A DNA stretch of 64,000 nt, taken from contig NW_022985172.1 in NCBI RefSeq assembly GCF_010093535.1, forward strand, positions 476,263 through 540,262, given 5' to 3'. Positions 50,097-60,629 of this stretch are shown in pieces (within the stretch, counting starts at the first letter, position 1; every line of letters starts with the position of its first letter). The notes under the pieces were generated by a model. The model was given only the letters and a program-made list of their open reading frames with translations, was not told where the DNA came from and made no database searches. Origin of the DNA: Lindgomyces ingoldianus. Lineage: Eukaryota; Ascomycota; Dothideomycetes; Pleosporales; Lindgomycetaceae. The translations under genes were made by a program, and so were the position numbers.

Positions 50097-51076
50097 CTTG
50101 TCTCAGTGTTAGTCAAAACATTAGAAATTTGCTCACTTGAAAATCGATGGCAACCACCACGTAGGTCGAAAAAGAGCCTTTATGAGCTTGCGATGAAGCT
50201 CAGCCTCGTTGCAGTCCCCATCTAGAGCTAGGCGCCAACGCGCATATATGACTGGCTGACCGAAAGGGAACAAGACTACTACTGTCGCGTGGCGTCGAAT
50301 TGCAAGCAGCAGTCAAGTCTCACGGTCGGCTCATTTTCGGCGCATCTTACTCGTGTAGTTTTTCTGATCCACCTCTTGAGAAATTCAATCCTACAGATAG
50401 TCTGAATCACGTGTGGCATCACGTGCCCATAAACAATCGAAAATTCGTTCGCAGGTATCTACTCGCTGTTACCAGACTCTCAAGGTTGCGTGCAGGCTCA
50501 GGTGGGGCTAAACCCTCGTTCAGAGTTATTCGAGAAACAGGATTTCCTGGACCAAAATATCAAAAGCCTTGAGTGAATTGGATTATATATTTCAGGCTGG
50601 GGTTTTGGCGCTAATCCATCTAGTTAAGAGATCGTGGCGGAGGATATCAATGCTCATTCAAAAATTTGATGGTGGAACAGATAACAGGTCGAGAAATAGC
50701 CATATTGTGTATATTGGCAGTGATAGGGCGATTACTAGTCAAGCGAACAAAGAAAGCCGAGATAGGATGATGGAACTAAGAATTGTTCTAGACTTCAAAG
50801 GGACCGGATTTCTTTGTTATTCATACACAAAGTACACCCTCACTACAGATCTTTGAGTCGCGAACTTCCCTCACAATATGTCAACAACTCCGAGAAAACA
50901 ATTCCCCCGACAACATCACTCACCACCGCACATCTATGGAATATCGGGTACGGCAACATCAACATCAAACCTGATTCAAACCATTCATCGCTAACAATAC
51001 ACATCATCGTTCGGTCATTTATCTAACTAAACCCACAGCAAATCAGTTCAACACATCCAGTCCCAACATCACAATC
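50097..51076. other. Upstream region of the NLR gene, nothing else recognised
   Basis: No gene is supported between the NLR start and the ATG at 51077. The last 200 bases are rich in CA and CC words, like a fungal leader. Confidence 0.4.
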
Positions 51077-51850
51077 ATGCTCCCCTCACCTTCCCGCCTC
51101 CACAACCACAACTTCAACACCACCACCAAACACCCAAGCGCAACACTCACATCCTTCAGCCCCGAGCCCTCCCGCATCATTTTGCACTCCTGTCCCACCT
51201 TCCCATCATATCAGAAACCCACAACAGCCCTTCTCCTCTCATTCCCCCTCGCGCAAGAAATTCACAATATGATTCTTACAAGTCGCTGCATTGAGGTCCT
51301 TGCACGCCGGCTCTTCCGCGGCGATGTAAGTGAGGAAGAAGCTGCGCGGAAGATGTCGAGTTTGGAGGAAAAGTATGACGTGTTGAGAGAGGGTGTTGAA
51401 AACGAGCTGGAAGTAGCGTGGGTCGAGGCCGGGTTTCTACCCCCAACAGCACTGACGCCGCGGCTGTCGAGTAGTGCGATGGTGAAGAAGGATAATATGG
51501 AGGGTTTACGGGGAAGGTATATGGTTGATAAGTCGTTGAAGAGGAAGGGGGAGGGGAGCGAGGGAAAGGCTGTGGGGAGGAAAGCGAGGAAGAGGAGAAA
51601 GGGTGGACATGTTGGAGAGGCGACAGAGGTGGAAATAGGGCGGGATTGTGGTGAGGATGATGAATGGCAGTACACGGAACCGTTAAACCCAATTGGAGTA
51701 CAGCAGGTTATAATTCCGTTGAAGGGTGCCCAGAAGAAGAGCATGTATGGGTGGAATTGGAGGGAGGCTAAGAGGGTGGAAGAGAGAGGGGGAATGGGGG
51801 GGCTGAGGGAGTGTGTTAGCCCGATGGGTAGGTCGGTCTTTTGGGGGTAA
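51077..51850 (+). CDS. Basic hypothetical protein, possibly nuclear
   Basis: A single open frame of 257 codons from an ATG in fair context (AATCATGC). The first 70 residues are Ser/Thr/Pro/His-rich. Residues about 80-125 look helical and acidic/basic mixed (LARRLFRGDVSEEEAARKMS, then EKYDVLREGVENELEVAWVE). Residues 150-180 are a run of Lys/Arg (GRKARKRRKGG) that could be a nuclear localisation signal. The C-terminal part contains WQYTEPLNPIGVQQVIIPLK. I recognise no domain. The coding strand is purine-rich in its second half. It may start at a later Met (residue 65, MILTSRCIEV), which would remove the low-complexity N-terminus. Confidence 0.45.
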   Translation: MLPSPSRLHNHNFNTTTKHPSATLTSFSPEPSRIILHSCPTFPSYQKPTTALLLSFPLAQEIHNMILTSRCIEVLARRLFRGDVSEEEAARKMSSLEEKYDVLREGVENELEVAWVEAGFLPPTALTPRLSSSAMVKKDNMEGLRGRYMVDKSLKRKGEGSEGKAVGRKARKRRKGGHVGEATEVEIGRDCGEDDEWQYTEPLNPIGVQQVIIPLKGAQKKSMYGWNWREAKRVEERGGMGGLRECVSPMGRSVFWG

Positions 51851-54019
51851 TTGTCGCTTGGAGGGTGTAGGCGTATTTTTTTAGTAAGAGGTCTGTCCGT
51901 ATTTTTTCTGGCATAGTTGCCCCCTGTGTATGTTAATCATCTTTTACTTTAGCCTTCCAAGTTTGAAAATACTTTGCTCACTAGCTTGTTAATCACTTCG
52001 CTTGCTTCAAAGTTGTTGGCCGTCTCCACAGCTTCCCTTAGTCTTCATTGAACACAACACAAGCGGGGAGATCATGCTTACGAAGAAAACCCGGAAAACC
52101 GCGAAGATTACTAGGTAGAAGATGGATACGAAGTCCTGGAAGACTCTCGAGTAACCTTTGTTCCCTAGTGCTCAAGCCTGACAGATAATGGCAATAGCTT
52201 TACTTCCGGTGGCATTTCATTCGTTTTAGCAAGATATGGGTAAAATCTGTGTCCGTCTCTGCTACTTACCTCGGATTGATCCAAGAAATGTAAACTGCTT
52301 CGTACGCGCCGCGGAACCTTTGGCAGGTGGAGTAATTTGGAGCAATTCAGGATAGCGACTTGGTTAGATTGTAGGCTGGTAGGCTCTCACAAACAGAACG
52401 CGGTAAGGGGCAAGGATCCGCCCAGACAAAAACCGCGCTGCCATTGTTCGAGAGCTTCAGGAATCGATAAAGCAAAATCAGCAGGAAAGAGAGGCACCCC
52501 AAGAACAAAATGAAGGGCTGACCAAGATGTTGAAAGGCGCTAAACAACGCGAGGAGCAGCGTAGCTTGATTGATGGAATCCTGCATGACCTTAAGATGAT
52601 CGCCAAGACGCGGATCTCGAAACGGAGTTTGGCCAACTATGGTTTAAGCGACGCCAGGAATTGACACAAAAATTGAGAGCGGAGCAAGAAGCGTACGAGG
52701 CCGCTGAGGTCGTCGCGAAAGAAGTAGGCGTCGACGTTGACAAGGCGGGGGGGCTGAACTCGCGAATACCGAAATCACGAGGTCATCAAATCCTAAGAGA
52801 TTAGAAAGAGAAAATGTATTGAATTGTGAGTGGATGGGGCATCGACAGAGGATTTCGGAGTGTGGCCACCCTAGTCAGAGTATCTAAAAAGTCTGTTGGC
52901 TATTGATACTATGAGCTATGTAGCGGATGCTTCGAGGGCCAATGGCTGGAGCGACCCGCAGAATGTTGAGCGCCAATAGTTCCTTGAGCCTGAACTAAGA
53001 GGTGTGGCGTTTATATCATTCCCCAATATAGCAAGTTAGCATCGAATCCTCTCACAAGATTAAGGGATTAGACGGATTGTACAGAGGACGCAAGCTTCTG
53101 TCGTGAATCAGATCCTTCTGTTTTTTGCGTATGTTGTGTGGACGCTGTTGAAAAGCGTTCAAAAATAATGGAAGCTAAAGAAATAAAGTTTCATTTGCTA
53201 GCAACGATCAATTAGAATGATCATGTTGAGGTGAGAAGAATGATGTCGATATCACTAATCCTAATATGGACTGATCTTTAAAAGTCGATGTGATCTCTCG
53301 GAACTGCGCCCTTCCGAGACGGCAAAACGGCGCTCCACGTGACTGACACGTCTTCGGTGGCTTAGCGAGTTCCGTTTGGAGGAGTTGATAATACGGATCC
53401 GTAAGCCGGCGAAACTTGTGGAACGGTGACCCGCAATCGTTGGGAATCATCGCGTTCACGAGTACGAACATTTCTGGCCCACATTTCCCCTCGACCATGT
53501 ATGTTACTTCGCGATTTTACGAACGGCGCACTAAGCTGGCCAATCAAAGCTCACCCAAATCATTTATTGCCACTCTTTAATTCGCTACAGAGCCTATTTT
53601 GGCGCCAACATTCTGTCATCACATTTCAATGCTTTATCGCTGCTCGCTGCTCAGGCGAAACTCAACACGCTTCAACGATGTTACTAGCCTGTTTCCAGCC
53701 GCAGTCCTGTGGCGCCTCGAGACTTGAATTTCAGGATCTTGCGAGGGCTAACACTTGAACGCGGGAGGCACAGTGGCTAGCTGACTTCTACCTACGATAT
53801 TTCCTAACCTTGAAACACCCAACATTCGCCATCTTTCACATGTAAAGGGAGTCCAAAAGGAACTTTTCCTTGCTTTCTATCTCTTTCCAAGCTTCTTCGT
53901 ATTAGGTTCTTCTTTTTCCTTCACTGTCATTTCTAGGCTGCTCCTTCCACATCCCTTCAACCCCACTTAGGTAAAAACTCGCCCACTTCCAAATCACACC
54001 TCACCTCTCCTCAACCACA
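51851..54019. other. Gene-poor region with one coiled-coil remnant
   Basis: Apart from the remnant at 52404-52664, no gene is supported. Frames around 53208-53758 have no domain. The last 200 bases are C/T-rich and probably the leader of the DUF1769 gene. Confidence 0.4.
52404..52664 (+). pseudogene. Coiled-coil gene fragment
   Basis: Bounded by a TAA upstream and TGA downstream, and with no usable start, about 86 codons read as a plausible charged helix: IVRELQESIKQNQQEREAPQ, then MLKGAKQREEQRSLIDGILH and DLKMIAKTRISKRSLANYG. Past the TGA another frame is similarly charged (about 52670-52740). This looks like the middle of a once longer protein. The family is not recognised. Confidence 0.35.
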
Positions 54020-55348
54020 ATGCTGTCGTCAGAATCAAGCGGTGTTGTAGATCCAGCAGCGCGCGACAAATATCTGCTCCAGGTCACTGCAGGCCCCTCT
54101 TATGACTCGTCGACTCACCGCGAAGTGGCCGTCAACGGTGACGATGCCCACGTTATCGACAACGATGTCATGACCTGCTACCTAAAAGTGCGGATACGTG
54201 ACTACCATGGCCTTCCCCGCAGTTCTCCCTCAACAAATAAGTACTTCTCACATCCGACGCATCTGTCAGACCGGTATTCCATAGGCTTCTCCTTCGTCCC
54301 TAAGAAAGACATTGCTGGGAATGATCTGGTAACTGGATTCGACTTTGATCACTCCATCAAAGATCGTCTCCCGCCAGGGTTTAAATACGCGATGAAAATC
54401 GTTACTACCATCCTAGATCCTGGAATTTATAGCGATCCATATTCTGACAGGCCGTACTTATATGGTCCAGCGCTTTCGAGTTTCTTTTCGTTCCGCGTTG
54501 GTGAGCATGAGAGTCACACACCGGCGGATAACCAGCTCGCCACGCAACTTCAAAAAGACCCAGCGGGAGTAATTGAGGAAGGTGCCGATGGTAGTGGACA
54601 GCAGATTCGGCAAGATCTGAGCATTCCGCCAAAGGCCAACAAACGGCGGAAAAACTTTCTGAACATCTCGAATCTCGAGAACTTCACCTTTGAAGCCGGG
54701 CGACTTTACCAAGCAGATTTCTTCAACCCGTATCTTGATTTCGCCAATTTCGCGCTAAGGATTCCCGGGTTCTCCATTTCGGTAGTACGCTACATCGATA
54801 ACAAAACACATCAGTTACGCTACGTCCTCAAGAACAGGAGAACGGATGAAGTTCTCTTCGTCGTCATCTTCACGCTTCTCTTCGGCCAAAAACTAGCGGG
54901 TACTTTAGGAAAACACCCTGAAGCAAAAGAAATTCAGAAGCCAACAGTAGGGACACCACAAAGGCACACTCCCGAAGGCGAGCCGTCAAGACCGGATACC
55001 TCATCGTCTTGCGAGACTCCTGTGCCATCTTCTCGGTCCTCCACCCCTGCAAGTTCGGAGGTAGAGGAGATAGAGAATTCGGGTGCGGCAGCCACCTTTG
55101 CGAACTCGATTTACTCAGGATTCGCAGCCCTCGGATTCGGTAGGACGGCATCAAGCTCTGAAGCGTCAAGCGAAAGTGGGTCGAAGAGTACATCACCCGA
55201 ACGTCCAAGGAAACCGTTGGCTTCATCAAAAACAACGAGTCTCGAGGAACGGAAAAAAGATATAAACAGCAGGATTGATGATTTAGACGAAGTGCAGATG
55301 GAGGATTATTTGAGGGGCAGGCATGGAAATGGGGGTGTGAGAAGATGA
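54020..55348 (+). CDS. DUF1769-family protein
   Basis: A single-exon 442-aa protein from an ATG in good context (CACAATGC). Residues about 15-290 match the layout of the fungal DUF1769 (UPF0590) family: YLLQVTAGPSYDSSTHREVA, then CYLKVRIRDYHGLP, DRYSIGFSFVPKKDIAGNDL, FGFDFDHSI-like GFDFDHSIKDRLPPGFKYAM, DPYSDRPYLYGPALSS and, near 230, FEAGRLYQADFFNPYLDF. The motif RYVLKNRRTDEVLFVVIFTL closes the domain. The C-terminal 140 residues are Ser/Thr/Pro-rich and disordered, ending in a basic Arg/Lys tail. No signal peptide or firm membrane helix. Yeast and plant members have no settled biochemical role, though a lipid- or membrane-linked function has been suggested. The family call is strong. Confidence 0.82.
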   Translation: MLSSESSGVVDPAARDKYLLQVTAGPSYDSSTHREVAVNGDDAHVIDNDVMTCYLKVRIRDYHGLPRSSPSTNKYFSHPTHLSDRYSIGFSFVPKKDIAGNDLVTGFDFDHSIKDRLPPGFKYAMKIVTTILDPGIYSDPYSDRPYLYGPALSSFFSFRVGEHESHTPADNQLATQLQKDPAGVIEEGADGSGQQIRQDLSIPPKANKRRKNFLNISNLENFTFEAGRLYQADFFNPYLDFANFALRIPGFSISVVRYIDNKTHQLRYVLKNRRTDEVLFVVIFTLLFGQKLAGTLGKHPEAKEIQKPTVGTPQRHTPEGEPSRPDTSSSCETPVPSSRSSTPASSEVEEIENSGAAATFANSIYSGFAALGFGRTASSSEASSESGSKSTSPERPRKPLASSKTTSLEERKKDINSRIDDLDEVQMEDYLRGRHGNGGVRR

Positions 55349-55579
55349 GCAAGCCCCCCCAATGGAGACAATGAAAGATATCTCGACAGGTTTTGGCATT
55401 GCGAAGGCGTTAAGAAACTGCTGGGCATCGTGGGCAAGATGAGGGCTCATCGAGATTAATGAAATGGGAGAATTTGCCGCTACCATGGTCGGTTCATGCA
55501 CATTGACCGAACAGCACTCAAGACTATGCTTTTTTTATTGGAAGCCTAGGCGCAAATCTACACCGTCAGTTATTGTTAT

Positions 55580-57067
55580 CTACGCCGGCAAATACCCCGA
55601 ACATTGACTTCCTGCAATCCTACCAAAGACGACGCACTCCAAAAGAGAACTGCCACCAAGCCTATTTCCTCCGTGCACGCCACCGGTAACTTCACCGGCA
55701 GCCCAGAGTCCCTCAATCCTTTCTCCACCTTCCTTGAGCACTTCCGCCTTCTCATTGATCAGCACCCCACCCATCGTGAAATGAACTACCGGCGTCACAG
55801 TCCCGATATAGACGACAGATTCCGGGGCTACATCTGTAAGCGTCCAATTCGCGAAGGCAGTGCGATGTAAAGGATCGGCGTTCTTCCCAGAAGCCGCGTT
55901 CGCAAACTGTCGTATGGAATCTAAGGCTTCGGCTCCCAAGTCGGAGATCTTGGTCTTCTTCATTAGACCTTTCCAGACATAGAAGTCAATGTGAGATTTG
56001 GCTGCACTGTAGACACCTTCATCGAGGACGAGTTGCACAGTCCATTGGCGTGGTGTCTTCGACGTCGGTGGATGGGCAGTGATGGCATTAGTGATGTTTT
56101 CCCTCGTTTCCAGTTCATCGATGAAGCGCTTTCCGTCCAGAAGGAGGAGCCCACCTTCACCTCGCAGGACTTCCGCAGCGAGGAATTTGAGCGGGGAAGA
56201 GGGGTTCGCTGGGTCAACAAAGCCTGTGGGATGAACTTGGACGAGATCCATATCTAGAAGTTGAGCGCCGATGGCAGTGAGGAGAGGTTGTGTACCTGGC
56301 CTAGGGTCGTTGGTTGATGGATAGCCGGCCAGATCAGGTCGGTATTGAGCCAGCATGCCTTCTGCGTCGCCGGCGAAGCCTCCTGCAGCGAAGATCACAG
56401 GGCCATGAAGTTCTTTCTTCTCGCCGTTTTCGCAGGCATATTCAACGCCTGTGACACGTGGGCCGGTTTGCAGGACTTTAGTCACAGTGCATGAGGTTTG
56501 TAGCTGGAAGAGTGGAGATCCTTGGAGCGCTTTGAGAAGTGTGGTCACGATGGAGGCTCCTGGAGGCGTTTGACCTGCTCCGCGATGTGTTCGCGGAAAT
56601 GAGTGACCACCCAGCTGGGCGACTTTGCTGAGATCGATACCGTTGGTATCGACAAGCCAGGATACGGCTGCTGACGACGAGTTGGTCAAGGTCGAGATGA
56701 GCGTTTCGCGATGTGCTGTCATGGCGGCCATCGCTTTCCCCGCCGACTTCACGGTATCGGTGTAGAAGGCATCATCTGAAACTGGTTGATACTTGGTTGG
56801 TGCGCCGTTGATGCCGGAGGACGCTTTAATCGAGTTGCCGCCCGGTTTTGCGGACCGTTCAAGTAATTGGACAGGGACATTGTGAGATATGAGCTGAGAT
56901 GCCGCTGACAGGCCTGCCAGGCCAGAACCCACTACGATGGCTCCGCTCCTGGCAAGGTTTTGCGCGGGAAGGGCAGAAGGTGTTGCCATTCTGTTGTTGT
57001 AAAAGTACGCAGCTAGAAATCCGAATACACCGAGCGAGAGAAGTGTGAGAAAACGACGACGACTCAT
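55580..57067 (-). CDS. FAD-dependent fumarate-reductase-like flavoprotein (Osm1/Frd1 type)
   Basis: Single exon, 495 aa; the start is ATG at 57067 (the preceding GTG is not a eukaryotic start). The N-terminus MSRRRFLTLLSLGVFGFLAAYFY is a signal-anchor. FAD binding is shown by SGAIVVGSGLAGLSAASQLI, and the substrate domain by NSIKASSGINGAPTKYQ, GGHSFPRTHRGAG and HPTGFVDP. The C-terminus has HFTMGGVLINEKAEVL, then GLWAAGEVTGGVHGGNRLGG and SLLECVVFGRIAG, all typical of soluble flavocytochrome-c/fumarate reductases. Yeast Osm1 and Frd1 reoxidise FADH2 in the ER/mitochondria, supporting oxidative folding without oxygen. The hydrophobic N-terminus suggests an ER or mitochondrial membrane location. 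Full length for the family; no missing motif is seen. Confidence 0.88.
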   Translation of the reverse strand: MSRRRFLTLLSLGVFGFLAAYFYNNRMATPSALPAQNLARSGAIVVGSGLAGLSAASQLISHNVPVQLLERSAKPGGNSIKASSGINGAPTKYQPVSDDAFYTDTVKSAGKAMAAMTAHRETLISTLTNSSSAAVSWLVDTNGIDLSKVAQLGGHSFPRTHRGAGQTPPGASIVTTLLKALQGSPLFQLQTSCTVTKVLQTGPRVTGVEYACENGEKKELHGPVIFAAGGFAGDAEGMLAQYRPDLAGYPSTNDPRPGTQPLLTAIGAQLLDMDLVQVHPTGFVDPANPSSPLKFLAAEVLRGEGGLLLLDGKRFIDELETRENITNAITAHPPTSKTPRQWTVQLVLDEGVYSAAKSHIDFYVWKGLMKKTKISDLGAEALDSIRQFANAASGKNADPLHRTAFANWTLTDVAPESVVYIGTVTPVVHFTMGGVLINEKAEVLKEGGERIEGLWAAGEVTGGVHGGNRLGGSSLLECVVFGRIAGSQCSGYLPA

Positions 57068-57976
57068 CACAGCGAGCGGATATCAAGATTTGAAATACAT
57101 TTCCTGAATGGAGGTCAGCGTGAGCGGAGTTGTGAGCTTTTCGTATGTTCTGGGCGAATTATCAGGTGATGGTCACGTCTGCGGGTGCTGTGCCTGGCGG
57201 GGATTCTTGGCTCTTGTAAAAAGCTTCTAGAAATCGGGTACGATGTCGGAATCGAAGAACCATTACAGTACTCTCTCCCAACGGGATGAAATGCCACTTG
57301 GGGTAAATACGTGACCCTCTGGAAAGCTTGACAGTCCAAGTTGAGGATGTGGCTTTCAGAGGGTAGATGACCCCGCCTGGCCCATTAGGGATAGCGTGCC
57401 AAGTTCGAGTCCTGAAACCGGAGCAAGTTCTTGACACGCTCTCTGTGACTTCGCGTCCTCTAACAAACCACTCAATGGCAACAGTACGCGCTTGCGCCGT
57501 GTTCACAGGCAGTTCTAGTCGACGAAAATCATATTTCGATCCATTATTGTCTCGGCATGTCGGACGGAAGCCAGGAGCCGCCTCGGGCAACCCAGCATAT
57601 CCCAGATGACAGATCGCGCCCTCGGAACGATGCTTTCCATCCCAATGATCCTGTAGAGCCTCCCTAAGCACGTGCCGGTTGGAAGCGTCGCAGAGAGTTC
57701 CTTCCGCTTGCGCTTGCTGTCGGGGAATGTGTTCCCGCCGAAGTCCAACCAGTCCCTTTGAGCTTTGATACAACCCACCGTGGCGCGGCACAATGCGCTT
57801 CCGGGGCACCGTTCCCTCTTATATCCAAGATCGTCTCAACCCTTTCAGAGTCATTGTCACTCTTCTCCCGCTAGAATTATTGATTCTGGCTCTGATCCAC
57901 CATGTTCTCGACATATGTCGACGTTGCGTTGGTCTGCTGCCCAATTCTTGCTTTCGTTACCGTTCAACATCCCAAG
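57068..57976. other. Divergent intergenic region; long minus-strand frame without a start
   Basis: The minus strand has an open frame of 215 codons (57162-57809) with no ATG and only a GTG at its head. It reads protein-like in places (AIEWFVRGREVTES), but no upstream exon is visible because the plus-strand gene at 57977 begins close by. I leave it as unproven. An alternative plus-strand start for the next gene at 57902 also lies here. Confidence 0.35.
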
Positions 57977-58956
57977 ATGCGCATCAATAATCAGTCCAAC
58001 CTACAATACTTCCTTCTTTCCTTTTTCTCCCTAGTTGCCTTGCGCTATGCCTGCTCAACATACTTTGTAATCCCTAATGAGATCCCTCTCACAACTTGCA
58101 CATCTAAAGACCAACCCAACCCGATCGCTTCGAAATATCCGGGCAATGCAACCGGCACATTGAATGGAACCGTAGCCGTCATCCCGATTTCTCTTGAGCT
58201 TGCACGCCAACTCATTCCTCCCCAGTATGGGATTCTCGAACACGCGTACCGGGCTTTACTACCTTCGTTCCCTAAAGACATGTACCCCGCGGTTGTCCAA
58301 GCGCTACATGATCATGAGGTACAAGCCTTTGGATACAAGATTCCTGATTTCTCCGTAAGTCCCTCTCCTTCGCTTGAATACACACAGTCCCCTAATCTCA
58401 TCAGCGTACTGGAGTTGAGTTCCCTTTCGTTGACATGTTGAACGACAACTATACCTCGTTCAAATGGGCGCCTTCCTTGCTCATGACATCTGGACACGAC
58501 ATCGCCCTGAAAGGAGCAATGGATTATGGGACGATTACCTTTCCAGCAACTTTCGAACCCGGGTGTGATGCGTATCGGTCTGTTCCCAACTCGAAGAGAC
58601 CAGAGACCACATACTTCAGCGCCAGAAGCCTCGAACCCGGTGCTGCATCTCTTTCTACCCTTTTCTCCTCTACTAAGGATGAAATATTTCCGTTAGAGTT
58701 CTTCAAAAACTTCACCAACCAACCTACATTTGCAGACGGCAAGACTTGCGACAACATGATTAGGCTCTTCAATACATCAGTTTCTACTGCACCGAATGCC
58801 ATCCAGCCTGTCAAAGGAACGGTTCGTGCACATCTAGCTCCCTTCACCAGCGAGCAGGAATGGACGAATGTATATGGCTTGAGGTTAGATTCTGCTTTCA
58901 TCGAAAATAATTATCTGAGCTGCGAGAGCTTCCGCGGATACTCGGGTCATGGATGA
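57977..58956 (+). CDS. Signal-anchored conserved fungal protein, possibly acetoacetate decarboxylase-like fold
   Basis: Exons 57977-58354 and 58405-58956 join at a codon boundary (GTAAGT..TCAG), giving 309 aa. From ATG 57977 the N-terminus is MRINNQSNLQYFLLSFFSLV, a signal peptide or anchor; an in-frame ATG at 57902 would add 25 residues and is less likely. The lumenal part has ILEHAYRALLPSFPKDMYPA, then FGYKIPDF joined to RTGVEFPFVDMLNDNYTSFK, WAPSLLMTSGHDIALKGAMD and YGTITFPATFEPGCDAY. The order of SLELARQLIPPQYG followed by a GxxxPF-type core recalls acetoacetate-decarboxylase-like barrels, but this is only a suggestion. Four or more N-glycosylation motifs fit secretion. After the TGA at 58954 another frame stays open (NFTTSIPRTLYYMGHGLLYR), so the 3' end may be frameshifted or have a missed intron. 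Confidence 0.65.
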
Positions 58957-59594
58957 GGGCAACTTTACGACTTCCATACCCCGCACCTTGTACTACATGG
59001 GGCACGGTCTTCTTTATCGCAGTCTAAGCACCATGTCAGATTCACTCCTTTCCTGGTGTTTTCTCTGATACAATCCTACTTCCGTGACTCTAGTGGATCT
59101 CCGGTACGCCACGCATTACACTAGCAGCAGATACGCTGTCATTCACCTCACGCGATCAGTGCAATATCGTCCAGGGTCTGCATTTGGGGCAAGGCTCCCA
59201 TAGCATCCTCAAGCTGACGACATCAATTTTGCGGAGCTGCGCCGGACTTTTGCTTTGCAAATCCAGATGTGAAAACGTAAACCCCCTTTTCACTACTTCC
59301 GCTTTTGCTGTGGTCGCATTCGATACTGATGTCTGGAGCAGTAGCACTGTACTACAATATTAGCCACTGCTCAGCTAGGATGAGCTCTCCTAACTCACGA
59401 GCTAATATATCGGCCCTCCAAACAAGACTTCTTCTCTACTAAACAGCATATCTCGAGTCCAGGGGACCTTCCTCCTCACTGCAATACTTACCATCACTAT
59501 CTCTGTTCTACCGGCACCGTTTGAGCATAAGTACAGTGCTTTGCATTGTCAGAAGCCGCTCAATTTGTGGCAAACACATCGCCTCATACTCACC
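58957..59594. other. Intergenic; possible 3' continuation of the upstream gene
   Basis: The first 130 bases stay open in a second frame with plausible protein text (see the gene at 57977). The rest has no feature I can support and serves as the promoter of the MetE-like gene. Confidence 0.4.
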
Positions 59595-60629
59595 ATGAAC
59601 TCTGCTCAGCCGCGCGGTGTCCATCTCGTTGGCAGCATCAATCTCCCTACAACCGAAAATGTTTTCGAACAAATCCCAGCTCTCCTGCCTAGCCGCCTCC
59701 ACCGAATCCCGGATGGGGAAACGGGAAATAGACATTATTTTATCCGTTGGCAAAGGCAATTATTTTCTTCTGCACCACAGGTTCTCGCCAAGTATGACGG
59801 TTCTGGGGAAGTCACCGGCGCCCAATCAGCTTTGACAGATCAGCAAGTTTCGACTGCACTAGAAAAACTACCAGAGCTTCATACTCAATTCGATGATTTT
59901 GCTCTCGAATCTTATGCTTTGTTCAAGAAAAATATGGCAGACGGCCATATTGCATCGCAAACACGCTTCCAAGTTTCGCTACCGGGCTTAGTCAACGTAA
60001 TGGCGCTAATTGCCGCCCCTTTCCAGCTCCGTCTCGAGCCTCTATACGAAGATGCGCTCGCACGCTCCCTCAAGAGGATTCAAGATTCCATCACACACTC
60101 CGAACTAGCCATCCAGATTGATGTCGCAATTGAGATTGCGCTCATAGAAGGCGCAGGACCATGGCCGGCCTATTTCGACCCTATCTTCTCGGGAGTTATT
60201 GAACGACTGTCTCGCTTCGCCAACCGAGTTGCCAATGATGTTGAACTTGGATTCCACCTATGTTATGGTGACACTGGTCATCGTCATTTTGTAGAGCCAA
60301 AAGATACGAGACTACTAGTTGAGCTTGCTAATGCTCTAAACAAATCCGTTCAAAGACCAATTCAATGGATTCATATGCCTGTTCCGAAGGGTAGGAAGGA
60401 CCTAGCGTACTTCACTCCGTTGAAAGAGCTTAACTGGAAGATCCCGGAGCTGTATCTTGGCGTTGTACATCCGCATGACGAAGAGGGTACTAGGGAGAGA
60501 ATTGTTACGGCGCAACAAGTGGTTCAAGAATTTGGAGTGTCGAGCGAATGTGGATTGGGCAGGACGCCTCCCGAGGAGTTTGGAACAATCATGGGGATTT
60601 TGAAGAATGTTAGTGCTCCGGTATCATAA
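59595..60629 (+). CDS. MetE-like (cobalamin-independent methionine synthase-like) barrel protein
   Basis: A single-exon 344-aa protein from ATG 59595 (CACCATGA). It resembles the C-terminal catalytic barrel of MetE alone: HLVGSINLPTTENVFEQIPA at the start, a GETGNRHYFIRWQ segment, FQVSLPGLVNVM, ELAIQIDVAIEIALIEG and LSRFANRVANDVELGFHLCY. The zinc site of MetE is visible as His221 and Cys223 (GFHLCYGD) and Cys319 (SSECGLGR), with Glu295 or Glu296 in HPHDEEGTRERI as the likely remaining ligand region. MetE moves a methyl group from folate to homocysteine, but full MetE is about twice this length, so this may act on another thiol or methyl donor. No targeting signal, so cytosolic. Short fungal relatives are known only as hypothetical proteins to me. 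Confidence 0.75.
   Translation: MNSAQPRGVHLVGSINLPTTENVFEQIPALLPSRLHRIPDGETGNRHYFIRWQRQLFSSAPQVLAKYDGSGEVTGAQSALTDQQVSTALEKLPELHTQFDDFALESYALFKKNMADGHIASQTRFQVSLPGLVNVMALIAAPFQLRLEPLYEDALARSLKRIQDSITHSELAIQIDVAIEIALIEGAGPWPAYFDPIFSGVIERLSRFANRVANDVELGFHLCYGDTGHRHFVEPKDTRLLVELANALNKSVQRPIQWIHMPVPKGRKDLAYFTPLKELNWKIPELYLGVVHPHDEEGTRERIVTAQQVVQEFGVSSECGLGRTPPEEFGTIMGILKNVSAPVS

Noticed and set aside
57162..57809. Minus-strand frame of 215 codons
   Set aside because: No ATG exists in the frame and no upstream exon is visible; only a GTG heads it. Kept as an unproven note, not a gene.
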